Positions 38,851 through 49,213 are shown, counted from the first letter of the stretch. The stretch is DNA of 64,000 nucleotides from an uncultured SAR86 cluster bacterium (GCA_902587545.1 CACILL010000001.1:460022-524021), one strand, 5' to 3'. Translations and numbers: made by a program. Notes: generated from the sequence alone by a model not told the origin.

Positions 38851-40401
38851 TTATATATCGTTTACGAATTTATCAAGATAAACCTCAAACTCTTCTTCTT
38901 GATGATTTTCTAACTTTTTGAATTTTTCCAATGAACTTTTAGCTTCTTCAGAAAGATAATTTAAGTCCTTTTCTAAGCTGTTAAGAGAGTTAAAATGCTC
39001 CTTCGCTAGCTCTAAATTTAATTCTTCCCAAGTTTTATTGCTATTTTTTAATTGATCAACAATGAGCCCGGAGGGCGTAAGTGAGGCATCGTTTAGTTTT
39101 CCTTCTTGCTTATCCAAAGATTTCATAACCTTTTCTACATAGTCACTCATTTCAGGGGGCATCTGTTCAAAAATGTCTCTTAAAGAATCAACTACTTTCA
39201 TTCCCGAATCTTTGACAGTTATTTTTTCTTTATTTTTTAAAAGTTTAAGCCCAGGGTTTCTTCCTTCTTTTACAACATTTTCCCAATTGACTAAGAGTTC
39301 TTTAATTTCATCCTGAGTAGACTTTTTATCTTCACCAAAAAAACAACCAATTAAGTAGGCTTCTAAAAAATAACTGGTATCTTCATCGATACCGCTTGGT
39401 AAGAAAGTATTATTATCCAATGCTCGAATCTCTACATAATCTATACCTTCATTTCTTAAAACATTAATAGGCCTTTCACCTGGCGGAGTAACTCTCTTTG
39501 GTCTAATTGAGCTGTAATATTCATTTTCAATTTGAATAATGGAAGTATTTATTTGTATTCTTTTGCCGTCTTTAATCACGCCAACTTCACCATATCTTTT
39601 GTGTTCTTTGGTTAAAGCATTTTTTAAATCTTTCAAATACTCGTCAATATTGTTGTAAGCAATGAAGAGATTATCTTGCGCCTTGGACATGTAGCCCAAT
39701 TCACTCATTCTTAGACAAGTTGCATATTCTAAAAATAAATCTTCTTTATTTAATTCTTGGAGGAAATTTTTTCTATCAGTGATAAAAGTTTTCGGCACTA
39801 CTGGGCTTGATCCAAACAGATAAAGGATCATCCAAGCATTACGTCTAAAATTTCTTATTAGACTTAGATAAGATTTATTTTTGAAAGTCTGGAGATCTTC
39901 TTCACCTCTTAAGTTTTCAAAGAACGCATCGCTAAAAGAAAAATTATAGTGAATGCCAGATACCGTTTGCATCATCGAACCGTATCGATAGCTCAATCCT
40001 GATCTATACAATGTTTTAAGAAGGCCAGAATTTGAAGTCCCATAATCAGCGAGTCTAATGGAATCTTCGTTCTCTATCTTGCACGGAATACTGCTTGGCC
40101 AAATGGTTTCAGGAGTTTCTTCAACAACAAATTTACAGATTTCATCTAGATTTTTAAGGACATCTTCTATCGAGGAATGAGTAGGCGTTATTAGTTCCAA
40201 TAAGGCCTCAGAAAAATCAGTCGTAATGTATTTGTTTGTGAGAGCCGAACCCAATGAGGAAGGGTGATCAGCACTTGAAATGGTTTTATCTTTTGAAACC
40301 CTAAGCGATTCTTTTTCAATTCCTCGAGAAATTGAATTTTCTAGGTTTATATCACCCTTATCGGCCAGAAGCGATAAGGCCTCTCCCAAAGACCTTGTCA
40401 T
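38851..40401 (-). CDS. gshA: Glutamate-cysteine ligase
   Basis: First enzyme of glutathione synthesis, joining Glu and Cys with ATP. The 516 residues match the gammaproteobacterial type: SRGIEKESLRVSKD near residue 24, TDFSEALLELITPTH near 56-70, SGIHYNFSFSD and YVEIRALDNNTFLPSGID near 330. It begins seven bases after the pckA stop, so the two are probably co-transcribed. gshB is not in this window. Confidence 0.97.
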   Translation of the reverse strand: MTRSLGEALSLLADKGDINLENSISRGIEKESLRVSKDKTISSADHPSSLGSALTNKYITTDFSEALLELITPTHSSIEDVLKNLDEICKFVVEETPETIWPSSIPCKIENEDSIRLADYGTSNSGLLKTLYRSGLSYRYGSMMQTVSGIHYNFSFSDAFFENLRGEEDLQTFKNKSYLSLIRNFRRNAWMILYLFGSSPVVPKTFITDRKNFLQELNKEDLFLEYATCLRMSELGYMSKAQDNLFIAYNNIDEYLKDLKNALTKEHKRYGEVGVIKDGKRIQINTSIIQIENEYYSSIRPKRVTPPGERPINVLRNEGIDYVEIRALDNNTFLPSGIDEDTSYFLEAYLIGCFFGEDKKSTQDEIKELLVNWENVVKEGRNPGLKLLKNKEKITVKDSGMKVVDSLRDIFEQMPPEMSDYVEKVMKSLDKQEGKLNDASLTPSGLIVDQLKNSNKTWEELNLELAKEHFNSLNSLEKDLNYLSEEAKSSLEKFKKLENHQEEEFEVYLDKFVNDI

Positions 40402-40408
40402 AAATTTT

Positions 40409-41932
40409 TTAGATAATTGGCCCAGCTTGTCTAATTGCGTCTGGGATATCGAACTTATCTATGTTTTCCTTAAATTTAGCTGCTAATTCTTTAGCAGCGT
40501 TGTCATAATCATCCTTACTAGACCATGTTTCAGCTGGATTTAAAAGCTTCGTATCGACACCATTAAGCTTTGTAGGTACTTTTACATTCATTATTTCAAG
40601 TTTTTCAGTTTCAGCATCATTAATAGAGCCATCTTGTATGGCTTTAATAACGGCTCTAGTTACAGGAATATCAAAGCGCTTGCCAACTCCATAAGGACCA
40701 CCAGTCCAGCCAGAATTAACGATAAAAACCTTGCTACCAAATTCTTCTATCCTTTTTATAAGTAACTCTGCATAAACTTTAGCGGGCCTTGGAAAAAAAG
40801 GGGCGCCGTAACAGTTTGAAAAAGTGGAGTCGATATCAGATGATGAACCCAACTCTGTCGAACCTACTTTAGCTGTATAACCACTAAGGAAATGATAAGC
40901 AGCAGCCTCTTTAGATAAAATCGAAACTGGCGGCATGACGCCAGTTAAATCGCACGTAAGAAAAATTATGTTTTGAGGTTCACCGCCATAATTTTTTTCT
41001 AGGTGTTGCTCAACATGACTTAAAGGGTAAACCGCTCGAGTATTTTCAGTGAGAGTTTGATCAGTGTAGTCAATTTCCAAAGTAGAAGGATTAAAGATGA
41101 CATTTTCAACCACTGAACCATGTTTTATGGCATTCCATATGACGGGTTCATTTTTTTGAGATAAATCAACCGTCTTAGCATAGCAGCCGCCTTCAATATT
41201 AAAGACGATTCCATTTCCCCAGCCATGTTCATCATCTCCGATGAGCCATCTTTCTGGATCAGCAGAAAGAGTAGTTTTGCCTGTGCCCGATAAACCAAAA
41301 AATAAAGATACATCTCCATCTGCTCCAGCATTGGCAGCACAATGCATAGGCAATACATCTGCATCTGGCAATATAAAATTCATAACCCCAAACATAGACT
41401 TTTTCATTTCTCCGGCATATGCGATTCCAAGAATCAGAACTTTCTTCTCACTGAAATTGACCATGATAGCGCCATCCGAGTTTGTGCCATGAAGCTCAGG
41501 CTTACACTCAAAGTTTGGAAGAGATCTCAAAGTCCATACATCTTTTTCAGCAGGATTAAATGAGCTTGGTTTTATAAATAAGCTTTGACAAAAAACATTA
41601 TGCCAAGCCAATTCGTTTTCAACATGAACCGGCTGGTAATGTTCATCACTTGCGCCAACATGCATGTCGGCTGTAAAAATATTTTTATCTTCAATGTAAT
41701 CTTCAGATTCTTGCCATAGCTTAGAAAACTTTTCAGGTTCTATTGGTTGGCTGTCAGAGTTCCAATTTACCGAATCATGGGTAATTTCGTCATCGACTAT
41801 GAACTTATCTGCTGGACTTCTACCTGTCCTTTTGCCTGTGGTAACTACTAGCGCACCATTGCTCGCAATGACACCTTCTTTGTTATCAACTGCAATTTTT
41901 ATGAGGTCGTCAATTGGTAGGTTAGAATTCAA
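40409..41932 (-). CDS. pckA: Phosphoenolpyruvate carboxykinase (ATP)
   Basis: Converts oxaloacetate and ATP to phosphoenolpyruvate, the first committed step of gluconeogenesis. The 507 residues include [15 protein letters not shown] near 32, the P-loop [14 protein letters not shown] near 220 and the metal-binding IGDDEHGW just after, and GSTELGSS downstream. The gene suggests growth on organic acids or amino acids. It starts divergently from the dienelactone-hydrolase-like gene across 98 bases. Confidence 0.98.
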   Translation of the reverse strand: MNSNLPIDDLIKIAVDNKEGVIASNGALVVTTGKRTGRSPADKFIVDDEITHDSVNWNSDSQPIEPEKFSKLWQESEDYIEDKNIFTADMHVGASDEHYQPVHVENELAWHNVFCQSLFIKPSSFNPAEKDVWTLRSLPNFECKPELHGTNSDGAIMVNFSEKKVLILGIAYAGEMKKSMFGVMNFILPDADVLPMHCAANAGADGDVSLFFGLSGTGKTTLSADPERWLIGDDEHGWGNGIVFNIEGGCYAKTVDLSQKNEPVIWNAIKHGSVVENVIFNPSTLEIDYTDQTLTENTRAVYPLSHVEQHLEKNYGGEPQNIIFLTCDLTGVMPPVSILSKEAAAYHFLSGYTAKVGSTELGSSSDIDSTFSNCYGAPFFPRPAKVYAELLIKRIEEFGSKVFIVNSGWTGGPYGVGKRFDIPVTRAVIKAIQDGSINDAETEKLEIMNVKVPTKLNGVDTKLLNPAETWSSKDDYDNAAKELAAKFKENIDKFDIPDAIRQAGPII

Positions 41933-42030
41933 GATTATTCAAGATATAAAAATTAGTTAAAAAAGGTAGATTATTATGCCAAACTTCTTAAACACTTCTC
42001 AAGAGAGATGGGAATTGTTCTTATTTTATA

Positions 42031-42981
42031 ATGAATGAAACTATAGAATTAAAAAGTGGTCAACAAGGATATCTAGAATACAAATCTTCTAATCCTTTTG
42101 AGTTTTATCATATTTTAAATGAGCTAGATAAAGCTCCCCAAATAGACGCACAAGGCTGGTTGATATTTCCGGAAAAGGGTAATGGCCCGTTTCCAGTTAT
42201 ATTTTGTGTGCATGGAAGCGACAACTGGGCAGGGCACCATCATGAGCACATATTAAATTTTTTAGAAGCAGGATTTGCGATTTTCAGGGTGCATAGCTTT
42301 GACTCGCGAGGCGTAGCATCAACTGTTGAAGATCAGATGTCTGTTACTGCAGCCATGATGATGGTAGATACTTTCGAGGCCCTTAAAATTATATCCAGAC
42401 ACCCTGATATCGACTCTTCAAGAATTGGCATTACCGGTTGGAGCCTCGGTGGAACAGTGAGTTTCTATTCATTTTGGGAGCCCTTAGCTGAAAAATTAGC
42501 TCCCAATGGCGAAAGATTTAAATGTTGTTTGCCATTTTATCCAGCAACTTACATTAAGCCTGAGGAAAACAGGTGGAATTCTGGACCGATCTTAAACCTT
42601 GTTGGTGAAAGCGATAATTACACTCCAGCAGCCTTAGTGCATCAAATGTCAGATATAGTTAATGCTTCTGGAGGTAATAGTTCAGTGATTTCTTATCCCG
42701 GGGGAGAACATAGTTTTGATTCCATCAATCCTGTTACACATTGGCCTGATGCTATAGCTGTTTCAGAAAAATTCTGTACCGTTGCTAAAGATGGAAATAT
42801 GACTTACGAAACGGACTCTGGAGAAAAATTAGGAATGAACCAACCTGAAGATAGATTAAAAATTTTTGAATCTGGAGAAATCCACTTTGGGGCCAGTACT
42901 GGAGGCGATTGGTCAATCAGACGCCAATGTCAAAAAGATGCTTTAGAATTTTTCAACAAGCATCTGAAAAGCAATAATTAA
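42031..42981 (+). CDS. Dienelactone hydrolase family protein
   Basis: A 316-residue alpha/beta hydrolase without signal peptide. The nucleophile elbow is GITGWSLGG near residue 138, the probable acid is Asp in GESDNYTP near 195, and the histidine is in PGGEHSFDS near 224. An unusual His-rich stretch, GHHHEH, follows the oxyanion-side VHGSDNWA near 67. The substrate is unknown; carboxylic esters or lactones are likely for the family. Its stop overlaps the convergent carboxylesterase by four bases. Confidence 0.88.
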   Translation: MNETIELKSGQQGYLEYKSSNPFEFYHILNELDKAPQIDAQGWLIFPEKGNGPFPVIFCVHGSDNWAGHHHEHILNFLEAGFAIFRVHSFDSRGVASTVEDQMSVTAAMMMVDTFEALKIISRHPDIDSSRIGITGWSLGGTVSFYSFWEPLAEKLAPNGERFKCCLPFYPATYIKPEENRWNSGPILNLVGESDNYTPAALVHQMSDIVNASGGNSSVISYPGGEHSFDSINPVTHWPDAIAVSEKFCTVAKDGNMTYETDSGEKLGMNQPEDRLKIFESGEIHFGASTGGDWSIRRQCQKDALEFFNKHLKSNN

Positions 42982-44636
42982 AATTTATTAAAATAGTCAG
43001 CTAAAGCTTCGAAGACTTTATAGTCTTTTAATTTACTTTCGTAAACACTGTCTCCGTAAATCCTTGCAGTTGGTTCTTGAGAAGAAAATTCAGGCCAAGA
43101 GTCATTGGGAACTCCAGTCTTAGCAAATTCAGTCCAATCATTGAGCATAATTTCGCTCAGTTCTTCGTCCCAATCATCTCGTGCTACGAAAGGGAAGAAG
43201 CTTCCAAAAATATATGCCAGCTCTAGTGCATGAGTTGCACCAATGGTCTGTTTTTCCGATGGAACCGCTCTTTCAAAAAAATACAAATAGGTCTTTAAAC
43301 CATCATCACTTCTTTTTTGAGCAGAATAATAAGCGGGCCCACCAAACCAAATGTCTCCCCAAACCTGAGCAGCAGCGTCATAATCACTTCCTTCCATTGA
43401 GTTTACATAAGCAGTGACTGATTCAGGCACTTCCCCTGAAAAGCCATCTAATAATATTTCCCAAAACTCATCTAACCAATCTTCTCCGCTGAATGATGCT
43501 TCAAAAATCGGCTCTGGAAATATTAGCGGAACCAATGTTGTGCCCTCATTAGCATTAAAACCTGTGATGTATGGCACATTGTGAGTTGCCCCATTCCGAT
43601 AGGCTTCGTTGAACATATAAGGAAAAACATATCCATCAACTATCTGAGTTACATTACTAATTAAGTTAGCGTCTTTTTCAGAATCAGAAATTTGTATGAA
43701 TTCTTCAGCTGGAATCTTTCTAAGATTCTCTAGAGCTTTTTCATCGTTATCAACTCCAAAATGTTCCGCGAGCTCCAAGCCTATATCTTCTGCAGATCGG
43801 TTTCTTGAATTATCTCTCAAGGAGCGAGTACCCAAAATACCAGAGCCACTTTGAGAAATTGCTTTGTGGAATAATCCTTTAGAAAGCGGGCTAGATAAAA
43901 GAGTTCCCACTGCCTGACCGCCTGCTGATTCTCCAAAAATAGTTACATTATTGGGATCACCACCAAAATTTGAAATATTATTTTTTACCCAATTTAATGC
44001 CATTATTTGATCTAAAGACGCATAATTTCCTGATACTCCAGCTTCTGATTCAGCTGATAATGCTGGATGAGCAAACCAGCCAAGTGATCCCAAACGATAA
44101 TTAATGGTTACAAGAATTACATCTTTTTTAGCAAACTTTGAAGTAAGATATATAGCATCTCCTCCTGATCCAAATCTTCCAGCGCCACCATGAATCCAAA
44201 ACATCACCGGTAGATTTTCAGCATTTTCAGGCGCAATAACATTTAAAAATAGACAGTCTTCTGAAAAATCACCAGTTGATAGTGTTGGGGCAAAAAAAGA
44301 CAGACTTTTAATTATCAGCTTTTGATACCAAGCCAAACCATAACCATCTAGCATTAAATCCAAGAAGGCAGAGTTTCCTATGTTAGTTGGCTGCATGCAT
44401 GCAGAACCCAAACTATCTGCTTTTTTAATTCCTTCCCAAGACTTTATGGGTTTGGGTGTTTGCCATCTCAAGTCTCCCAAAGGTGCTTCTGCATAAGGGA
44501 TACCTAAAAAGAAGTTAACTTGATTTTCTTCATAACCTTGAAGTTTTCCTTTTGAGGTTTCTATTACTTTGGATGGAGATGATGAAGAACAGCTAACAAA
44601 AAAAACTATTAAGATAAGAAAAGATAAAACTTTCAT
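42978..44636 (-). CDS. Type B carboxylesterase, lipoprotein
   Basis: A 552-residue esterase/lipase with an N-terminal lipoprotein signal: ATG 44636 gives MKVLSFLILIVFFVSCSSS with the lipobox Cys near residue 16. An upstream start exists but would bury the signal. The nucleophile is in FGESAGGQAVG near 220, with FWIHGGAGRFGSG for the oxyanion hole, the acid in NANEGTTLV and His in GATHALELAYIFG. Likely periplasmic or outer-membrane hydrolysis of esters. The start overlaps the DUF4345-like stop by one base. Confidence 0.92.
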   Translation of the reverse strand: MKVLSFLILIVFFVSCSSSSPSKVIETSKGKLQGYEENQVNFFLGIPYAEAPLGDLRWQTPKPIKSWEGIKKADSLGSACMQPTNIGNSAFLDLMLDGYGLAWYQKLIIKSLSFFAPTLSTGDFSEDCLFLNVIAPENAENLPVMFWIHGGAGRFGSGGDAIYLTSKFAKKDVILVTINYRLGSLGWFAHPALSAESEAGVSGNYASLDQIMALNWVKNNISNFGGDPNNVTIFGESAGGQAVGTLLSSPLSKGLFHKAISQSGSGILGTRSLRDNSRNRSAEDIGLELAEHFGVDNDEKALENLRKIPAEEFIQISDSEKDANLISNVTQIVDGYVFPYMFNEAYRNGATHNVPYITGFNANEGTTLVPLIFPEPIFEASFSGEDWLDEFWEILLDGFSGEVPESVTAYVNSMEGSDYDAAAQVWGDIWFGGPAYYSAQKRSDDGLKTYLYFFERAVPSEKQTIGATHALELAYIFGSFFPFVARDDWDEELSEIMLNDWTEFAKTGVPNDSWPEFSSQEPTARIYGDSVYESKLKDYKVFEALADYFNKF

Positions 44637-45016
44637 TAAAAAATAAAGTCTCTTTTCGTATAACGCCAATAGGAAATTACGAAAACAATAAGCTCATTTG
44701 CAAAAGCAATTGCAGTGCCTGTACCAAAACTATTATCTAGAAAAAAACTTAATGTTCTTCCAATTAGAAAGCTACCCATCAAAATACCAAAAGTTAAATA
44801 AACTTTTTTTCTAAGCCTAACTCGATAGACACTTATCAAAGACATTAATCCCAGAATCGTAAAAAAAGAATACCAAGCCCTGGTTTCGCTTAAAAAGAAA
44901 TCAGAGGTTTCATAGATACCAATCATATCGGAAATAAGTCCCGGGAAGAAAAGCCCTAAAACTCCAAAGCCGAACCATTCGATCCCAAATATAAATAGAA
45001 AAACTTTATCTAACAT
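44636..45016 (-). CDS. DUF4345-like four-helix membrane protein
   Basis: A 126-residue protein with four predicted membrane helices: N-terminal FGIEWFGFGVLGLFFPG, ARAWYSFFTILGLMS-like segments, a basic loop RVRLRKKVY, and two more helices before a short basic tail. It looks like the DUF4345 family. It overlaps the carboxylesterase start by one base (TAATG), so the two are likely co-expressed. Function unknown. Confidence 0.75.
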   Translation of the reverse strand: MLDKVFLFIFGIEWFGFGVLGLFFPGLISDMIGIYETSDFFLSETRAWYSFFTILGLMSLISVYRVRLRKKVYLTFGILMGSFLIGRTLSFFLDNSFGTGTAIAFANELIVFVISYWRYTKRDFIF

Positions 45017-45071
45017 GAACTTTTAATTTTTTTGATAGCATATATATTTATTTAAGCATATAAACAGCAGC

Positions 45072-45863
45072 ATGACTAAAAGAGGTTCTTTTTACGTAAT
45101 CGGTATCTTATTTATTCTTATCTTGGGAGGCTGGTTTGCATATGAAAAATATTGGGAGTATCGAGTTAAAGAAGGCGCTAAAGCTCTTGGATATGAACTC
45201 AATGACGAAGAAGTTAAATACTGGGTTAACAGAATAAGAAGTTACAACAAGATTGACGGCTTTGATGAAGATATTGAAGAATTTGTTGAGCAAGATAAGA
45301 TTGCTATGCCTCCGACTGATGGCTTTTTATTTATAGGAAGTTCTTCAATCAGATTATGGCAGTCTTTGGAAGTTGATATGAGTCCGCTTAAGGTCATTAA
45401 CAGAGGCTTCGGAGGAGCACACACCAAACATATAAACCGCCATAAAGATAAGATCGTTTTTCCATACAAACCAAAGGCAATAGTATTTTTCTGCGGTACA
45501 AACGATATCAATGGTTGGAATTCCCCTGAAGATGTTTTTGCTGAATTTGAATCCTTCTATAATTCTGTAAAAGAAAAGCTTCCAAAAACAATGGTTTTTG
45601 CTATCAGCATTCAGCCTTCTCCTAGTCGATTTGACCAAAGACCCAGACAGCAAAAATGGAATGAATCGGTCAGAAATTTGGCTGGGACGGAGTCCAGCCT
45701 AATTTTTGTTGACGTCTCACCACCAATGTTATCCGATGACAATAAGCCTAGACCCGAACTTTATACAGAAGACTTACTTCACATGAATCAAGAGGGCTAT
45801 AAAATTTGGACTAAATTGCTAAGGAAAAATTTGAAAGAATATTTCCCAGATGATTTTCTATGA
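45072..45863 (+). CDS. Membrane-anchored GDSL/SGNH esterase-like protein
   Basis: A 263-residue protein with an N-terminal anchor helix (about 6-24) and a periplasmic SGNH hydrolase domain. Block I is FIGSSSIRLW near residue 75, block II NRGFGGAH near 103, block III FFCGTNDIN near 137 and the catalytic Asp-His pair DLLHMN near 236. The substrate is not predictable, esters or acetylated polysaccharide being usual. It overlaps the next gene by ATGA. Confidence 0.88.
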   Translation: MTKRGSFYVIGILFILILGGWFAYEKYWEYRVKEGAKALGYELNDEEVKYWVNRIRSYNKIDGFDEDIEEFVEQDKIAMPPTDGFLFIGSSSIRLWQSLEVDMSPLKVINRGFGGAHTKHINRHKDKIVFPYKPKAIVFFCGTNDINGWNSPEDVFAEFESFYNSVKEKLPKTMVFAISIQPSPSRFDQRPRQQKWNESVRNLAGTESSLIFVDVSPPMLSDDNKPRPELYTEDLLHMNQEGYKIWTKLLRKNLKEYFPDDFL

Positions 45864-46717
45864 AATTAAAGTTGTATCATGCTAAGTGGTCTTTGTGTAG
45901 TCAAATGGTTCGTGTTGCTATGGAAGAAAAAGGGCTTTCTTATGAAAGCAACCTGATAAAACTTTGCGATCAATATCCAGAGGCAGAGAATCTTTCAACG
46001 GAATATCTCGCAATAAATCCAAAAGGTATTGTGCCTACATTAGACTTTAATGGAGAAATAGTTACGGAAAGCACGAACATTATTAAAAAATTAAATTCTT
46101 TTTCTGGTGAAATAGACATAGATTTGTGGCCAGAAGACGTAGACCAAGAGAAACTTAATACCTGGGTAGAAGATACCACTCTGACTGATGGCGTTCCTTT
46201 AGGGAAAACTTTAGGTACCGCAATACCACCTTTCTCGATAATTCTTATAAATTTCATGGTCAAAAAATATTTATCTATTTTTCAAGCCATTAAAATCTTT
46301 TGGAAACATCCTTTGAGAGAAAGAGGACGCTTTTTCTTAGTTATGAAATTTTTCAATATCCAAAAGCCAGTTGCAGAGAGATGCTACAAAGTACTGGCAA
46401 AAAGTCTGCTTGATATTGAAAAAAATTTAGAAAACTCTGGCCCTTACTTTCTAGGCAAATTTTCACACATAGATATAAATTTAATGTGCTGCTTGCACAG
46501 ACTAACAGACGTAAGACTTGAAAAGATTCTGGAGTCAAAAGAACTGCCAAACGTAAAAAATTATTGGGAACTTTTAAAAAGTAGAAAAAGTTATCAAAAA
46601 TGTATTTTAGATTTCTATGGAGAAAAGGAAAACGGAGATATTGAAGAGGTGTTTGGACCACATGACTCCATGCATTTAGAGCCTCTTATGAGTATGATTA
46701 AAAAATATAAAACTTAA
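45860..46717 (+). CDS. Glutathione S-transferase family protein
   Basis: A 285-residue cytosolic protein with a thioredoxin-fold N-terminal domain (KLYHAKWSLCSQMVRVAMEE, then NPKGIVPTLDFNG and the ESTNI glutathione-binding segment near 70) and an extended helical C-terminal domain. The second domain is longer than in classic transferases, resembling ganglioside-induced or GDAP1-like members. Glutathione is made here by gshA at 38851. The substrate is unknown. Translation is coupled to the GDSL gene by ATGA. Confidence 0.88.
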   Translation: MKLKLYHAKWSLCSQMVRVAMEEKGLSYESNLIKLCDQYPEAENLSTEYLAINPKGIVPTLDFNGEIVTESTNIIKKLNSFSGEIDIDLWPEDVDQEKLNTWVEDTTLTDGVPLGKTLGTAIPPFSIILINFMVKKYLSIFQAIKIFWKHPLRERGRFFLVMKFFNIQKPVAERCYKVLAKSLLDIEKNLENSGPYFLGKFSHIDINLMCCLHRLTDVRLEKILESKELPNVKNYWELLKSRKSYQKCILDFYGEKENGDIEEVFGPHDSMHLEPLMSMIKKYKT

Positions 46718-46729
46718 AACTTTAGCTAT

Positions 46730-46891
46730 TTAGTAAACTAAAGGATGTTTTATATGAAACTTTCTTTTTTTTTGTCTCAATCTGTCAAGATGGGCATATA
46801 AATTATTGCTTCTTTGCAAGAGCGTTTTCTTCAAACGAGCCCTTCTTCGTCTTGCATGGATTGATCGGCTTAACCGTTCGTTTCTATCCAT
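46730..46891 (-). CDS. Small arginine-rich basic protein (53 aa, unknown)
   Basis: A minus-strand reading frame of 53 codons that fills the gap between the glutathione transferase and the 102-residue gene. It starts MDRNERLSRSIHARRRRARL and contains DRLRQKKRKFHIKH; about 40% of the residues are Arg, Lys or His and only three are acidic. Its stop lies 12 bases from the convergent transferase stop, a fit typical of this compact genome. A nucleic-acid-binding role is inferred from charge only. No clear ribosome-binding site is seen. Confidence 0.5.
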   Translation of the reverse strand: MDRNERLSRSIHARRRRARLKKTLLQRSNNLYAHLDRLRQKKRKFHIKHPLVY

Positions 46892-46965
46892 ATATTTTAG
46901 ATTAGCTATTCTTGACTGATATATCCACTAATTTAAAATTATTAAAAAAATTTTGGTGATAATTA

Positions 46966-47274
46966 ATGTTTATTAAAAAAGTTATTTTTCTATCTGTTCT
47001 TTTCTTTAATTATTCTCTTTTAATCGCAGAAGAAAAGAATTCTAAGCCACCTGTTGTAGAAACAATTAAATTCAAGGAATTAACAGAGTTTGATGCTTGT
47101 TTTCTTATCTATAGGTCAGCCATAAGCTTTAATATGAAAGATATGCTTAAAGATTATATGAGATTTAGAGAATTTGAATGTTCAAAATATGAAGAAATTC
47201 TAAAACGAGCGTCTATTGTCAAAGGGTCTCTTCCAAAAAAATCTAAAGCTTACAAGATTAATAAAAAGAAATAA
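46966..47274 (+). CDS. Exported small protein of unknown function
   Basis: A 102-residue protein with a plausible signal peptide (FIKKVIFLSVLFFNYSLLIA) and a mature, basic domain containing two Cys, in FDACFLIYRS and FRECS-like FREFECSKY, which could form a disulfide. The tail is lysine-rich. I do not recognise the family. It lies 34 bases before the copper amine oxidase, on the same strand. Confidence 0.65.
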   Translation: MFIKKVIFLSVLFFNYSLLIAEEKNSKPPVVETIKFKELTEFDACFLIYRSAISFNMKDMLKDYMRFREFECSKYEEILKRASIVKGSLPKKSKAYKINKKK

Positions 47275-47308
47275 TTTTTAACTTTTAATCTTATATACTC
47301 TTTTTATT

Positions 47309-49201
47309 ATGAAAAATAATCATCCTCTTAATGCCTTGACTGCATCCGAGATAAATGAGGCTGTTTCCATTCTAAAACGATCTAGTAACAGCCATGAAAA
47401 CTCTTCTTTTAGCTATATTTCTATAGAGGAGCCAGACAAAAAAAAGCTAAAAAAAAGCACTAACTTAGAAAGAGTCGTAAAAATAGTTGGCGTTGACAGA
47501 AAATCTAATGGTTTTGAGGCAGAAATAAATCTATCAAAAAAAGAACTTTTAAAAGAAGAAAAAATATCTAATAACGCGGGACCTACTTATACCTTGGCTG
47601 AAATCTTTAAGGCTATTGAGCTAACTATGGGTGATGAGAATTATCAAAAGGCCTTGGAAAAAAGAGGTATAAAAGATTTGAGTCTCATTCAAATAGATCC
47701 TTGGCCTGGAGGAGGATTCGTAAATAAGAATATTAAAAATGGCAACAGAGCACTCAAAGCAATATCCTTTTTAAAAGATAGTGAAAAAGACAATGCTTAC
47801 GCTCGACCTATTCAGGGCTTGATTGCGCATATTGATCTTACTGAAAATAAGGTTGTGGAAATTGAAGATCATGGTGTCGTTGGAGTTCCTAAAGCTCACG
47901 CTAGATATGATAAAGACGGCCAAGAGTCTTTGAGAGAAAATCCAAAGGAAATCGCCATAACTCAACCTTACGGAGTAGGATTCTCTGTTGAAGATAACTT
48001 GATTTCGTGGGAGGGTTGGAAACTAAGAGCTTCTATTGATCCTATTGAAGGCTTAGCCTTACATCAAGTTTCTTTAAATGATAGGCCAATTTTCTACCGA
48101 GCAGGATTATCGGATATGGTAGTGCCTTATGGCTCATCTGATCCAATGCATTGGTGGAAGGCAGTTCACGATGGCACAGAATATGGATTTGGAACAATGA
48201 CAAATTCTTTAACCTTGGGATGTGATTGTCTTGGGGAAATTTACTACTTAGATGCACACAAATTAGCTTTTGATGGTTCTGTCGAAACAATTGAAAACGC
48301 AATATGTATTCATGAAGAAGATTTTGGCGTTCAGTGGAAACATAATGATTCCACTAAAATGGGATACAACGAAGTAAGACGATCACGTCGTCTTGTAGTA
48401 AGTTCTTTTGCAACTATAGGTAACTACGATTATGGCATATTTTGGTACTTATATTTAGATGGCACGATACAATTAGAGATAAAACTTACTGGTGTAGTTG
48501 GCATAAGCGCGTTCCATGAAGATATCCATAAACCAGGACAAGATTTTAAAATTTCTCCAGAATTAGCTTCACCTATTCATCAACACCTTTTTAACGTAAG
48601 AATTGATTGGGATTTGGATGATGGTGACAATCAGTTATATGAAACAAATGTTGAGCCCCTACCTATCAATAACACGAACCCAGAAGGTACTCAATTTCAA
48701 GCTGTTTCATCTCATTTAACAAAGGAGAGTGAAGCACAAAGGAATATTGCTCCAGAAAAAAGTCGTTCATGGAAAATCGTAAATCCCAAAAAACTAAATA
48801 AAGTTGGCTTGCCAACAGCCTACAAGATACTTTATGGAAATACACCAACCCTGCTATCAAATCCTGATTCTCCCCCAGGAAAAAGAGCTGCATTTGCAAA
48901 ACACAACATTTGGGCAACTCCGTTTCAGAACGAAGAAAGATCTGGGGGTGGCAGACATACAGTTATGCATTCTGGAGAGGGCGGTTTAGAAGAGATTACC
49001 GCTAAAGACAGGAACATAAGCGAATGCGATTTGGTTACATGGCTTACTTTTGGAGTAACACATTTACCACGTCCGGAAGACTGGCCTGTAATGCCAGTAG
49101 AGTATTGCGGAGTACACTTAATTCCGGTCGGTTTTTTTGATCAAAATCCTACAATCAATCTTCCTCCAAGTTGTTCCTCCAAGTCAAAAAGTAATAAGTA
49201 G
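47309..49201 (+). CDS. Copper amine oxidase (primary-amine oxidase)
   Basis: Oxidises primary amines to aldehydes with release of ammonia and H2O2, using copper and a self-made topaquinone. The 630 residues match bacterial enzymes such as that of Arthrobacter. The topaquinone precursor tyrosine is in TIGNYDYGIFW near residue 370. Copper ligands are in HQHLF near 430 and GVTHLPRPEDWPVMP near 600; the base region is VHDGTEYGFG near 287. There is no signal peptide, so it appears cytoplasmic, unlike the periplasmic Escherichia coli enzyme. It is followed 12 bases later by the alkylsulfatase-like gene. Confidence 0.95.
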   Translation: MKNNHPLNALTASEINEAVSILKRSSNSHENSSFSYISIEEPDKKKLKKSTNLERVVKIVGVDRKSNGFEAEINLSKKELLKEEKISNNAGPTYTLAEIFKAIELTMGDENYQKALEKRGIKDLSLIQIDPWPGGGFVNKNIKNGNRALKAISFLKDSEKDNAYARPIQGLIAHIDLTENKVVEIEDHGVVGVPKAHARYDKDGQESLRENPKEIAITQPYGVGFSVEDNLISWEGWKLRASIDPIEGLALHQVSLNDRPIFYRAGLSDMVVPYGSSDPMHWWKAVHDGTEYGFGTMTNSLTLGCDCLGEIYYLDAHKLAFDGSVETIENAICIHEEDFGVQWKHNDSTKMGYNEVRRSRRLVVSSFATIGNYDYGIFWYLYLDGTIQLEIKLTGVVGISAFHEDIHKPGQDFKISPELASPIHQHLFNVRIDWDLDDGDNQLYETNVEPLPINNTNPEGTQFQAVSSHLTKESEAQRNIAPEKSRSWKIVNPKKLNKVGLPTAYKILYGNTPTLLSNPDSPPGKRAAFAKHNIWATPFQNEERSGGGRHTVMHSGEGGLEEITAKDRNISECDLVTWLTFGVTHLPRPEDWPVMPVEYCGVHLIPVGFFDQNPTINLPPSCSSKSKSNK

Positions 49202-49213
49202 TTTGGGCTTGTA

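Noticed and set aside
41976-42038. 20-codon frame between pckA and the dienelactone hydrolase gene
   Set aside because: Too short, overlaps the next gene start, no ribosome-binding site; could be a leader peptide but nothing supports it.
46720-46743. CTTTAG...CTAAAG inverted repeat after the glutathione transferase
   Set aside because: Six AT-rich pairs with no T-run; too weak for a terminator call.
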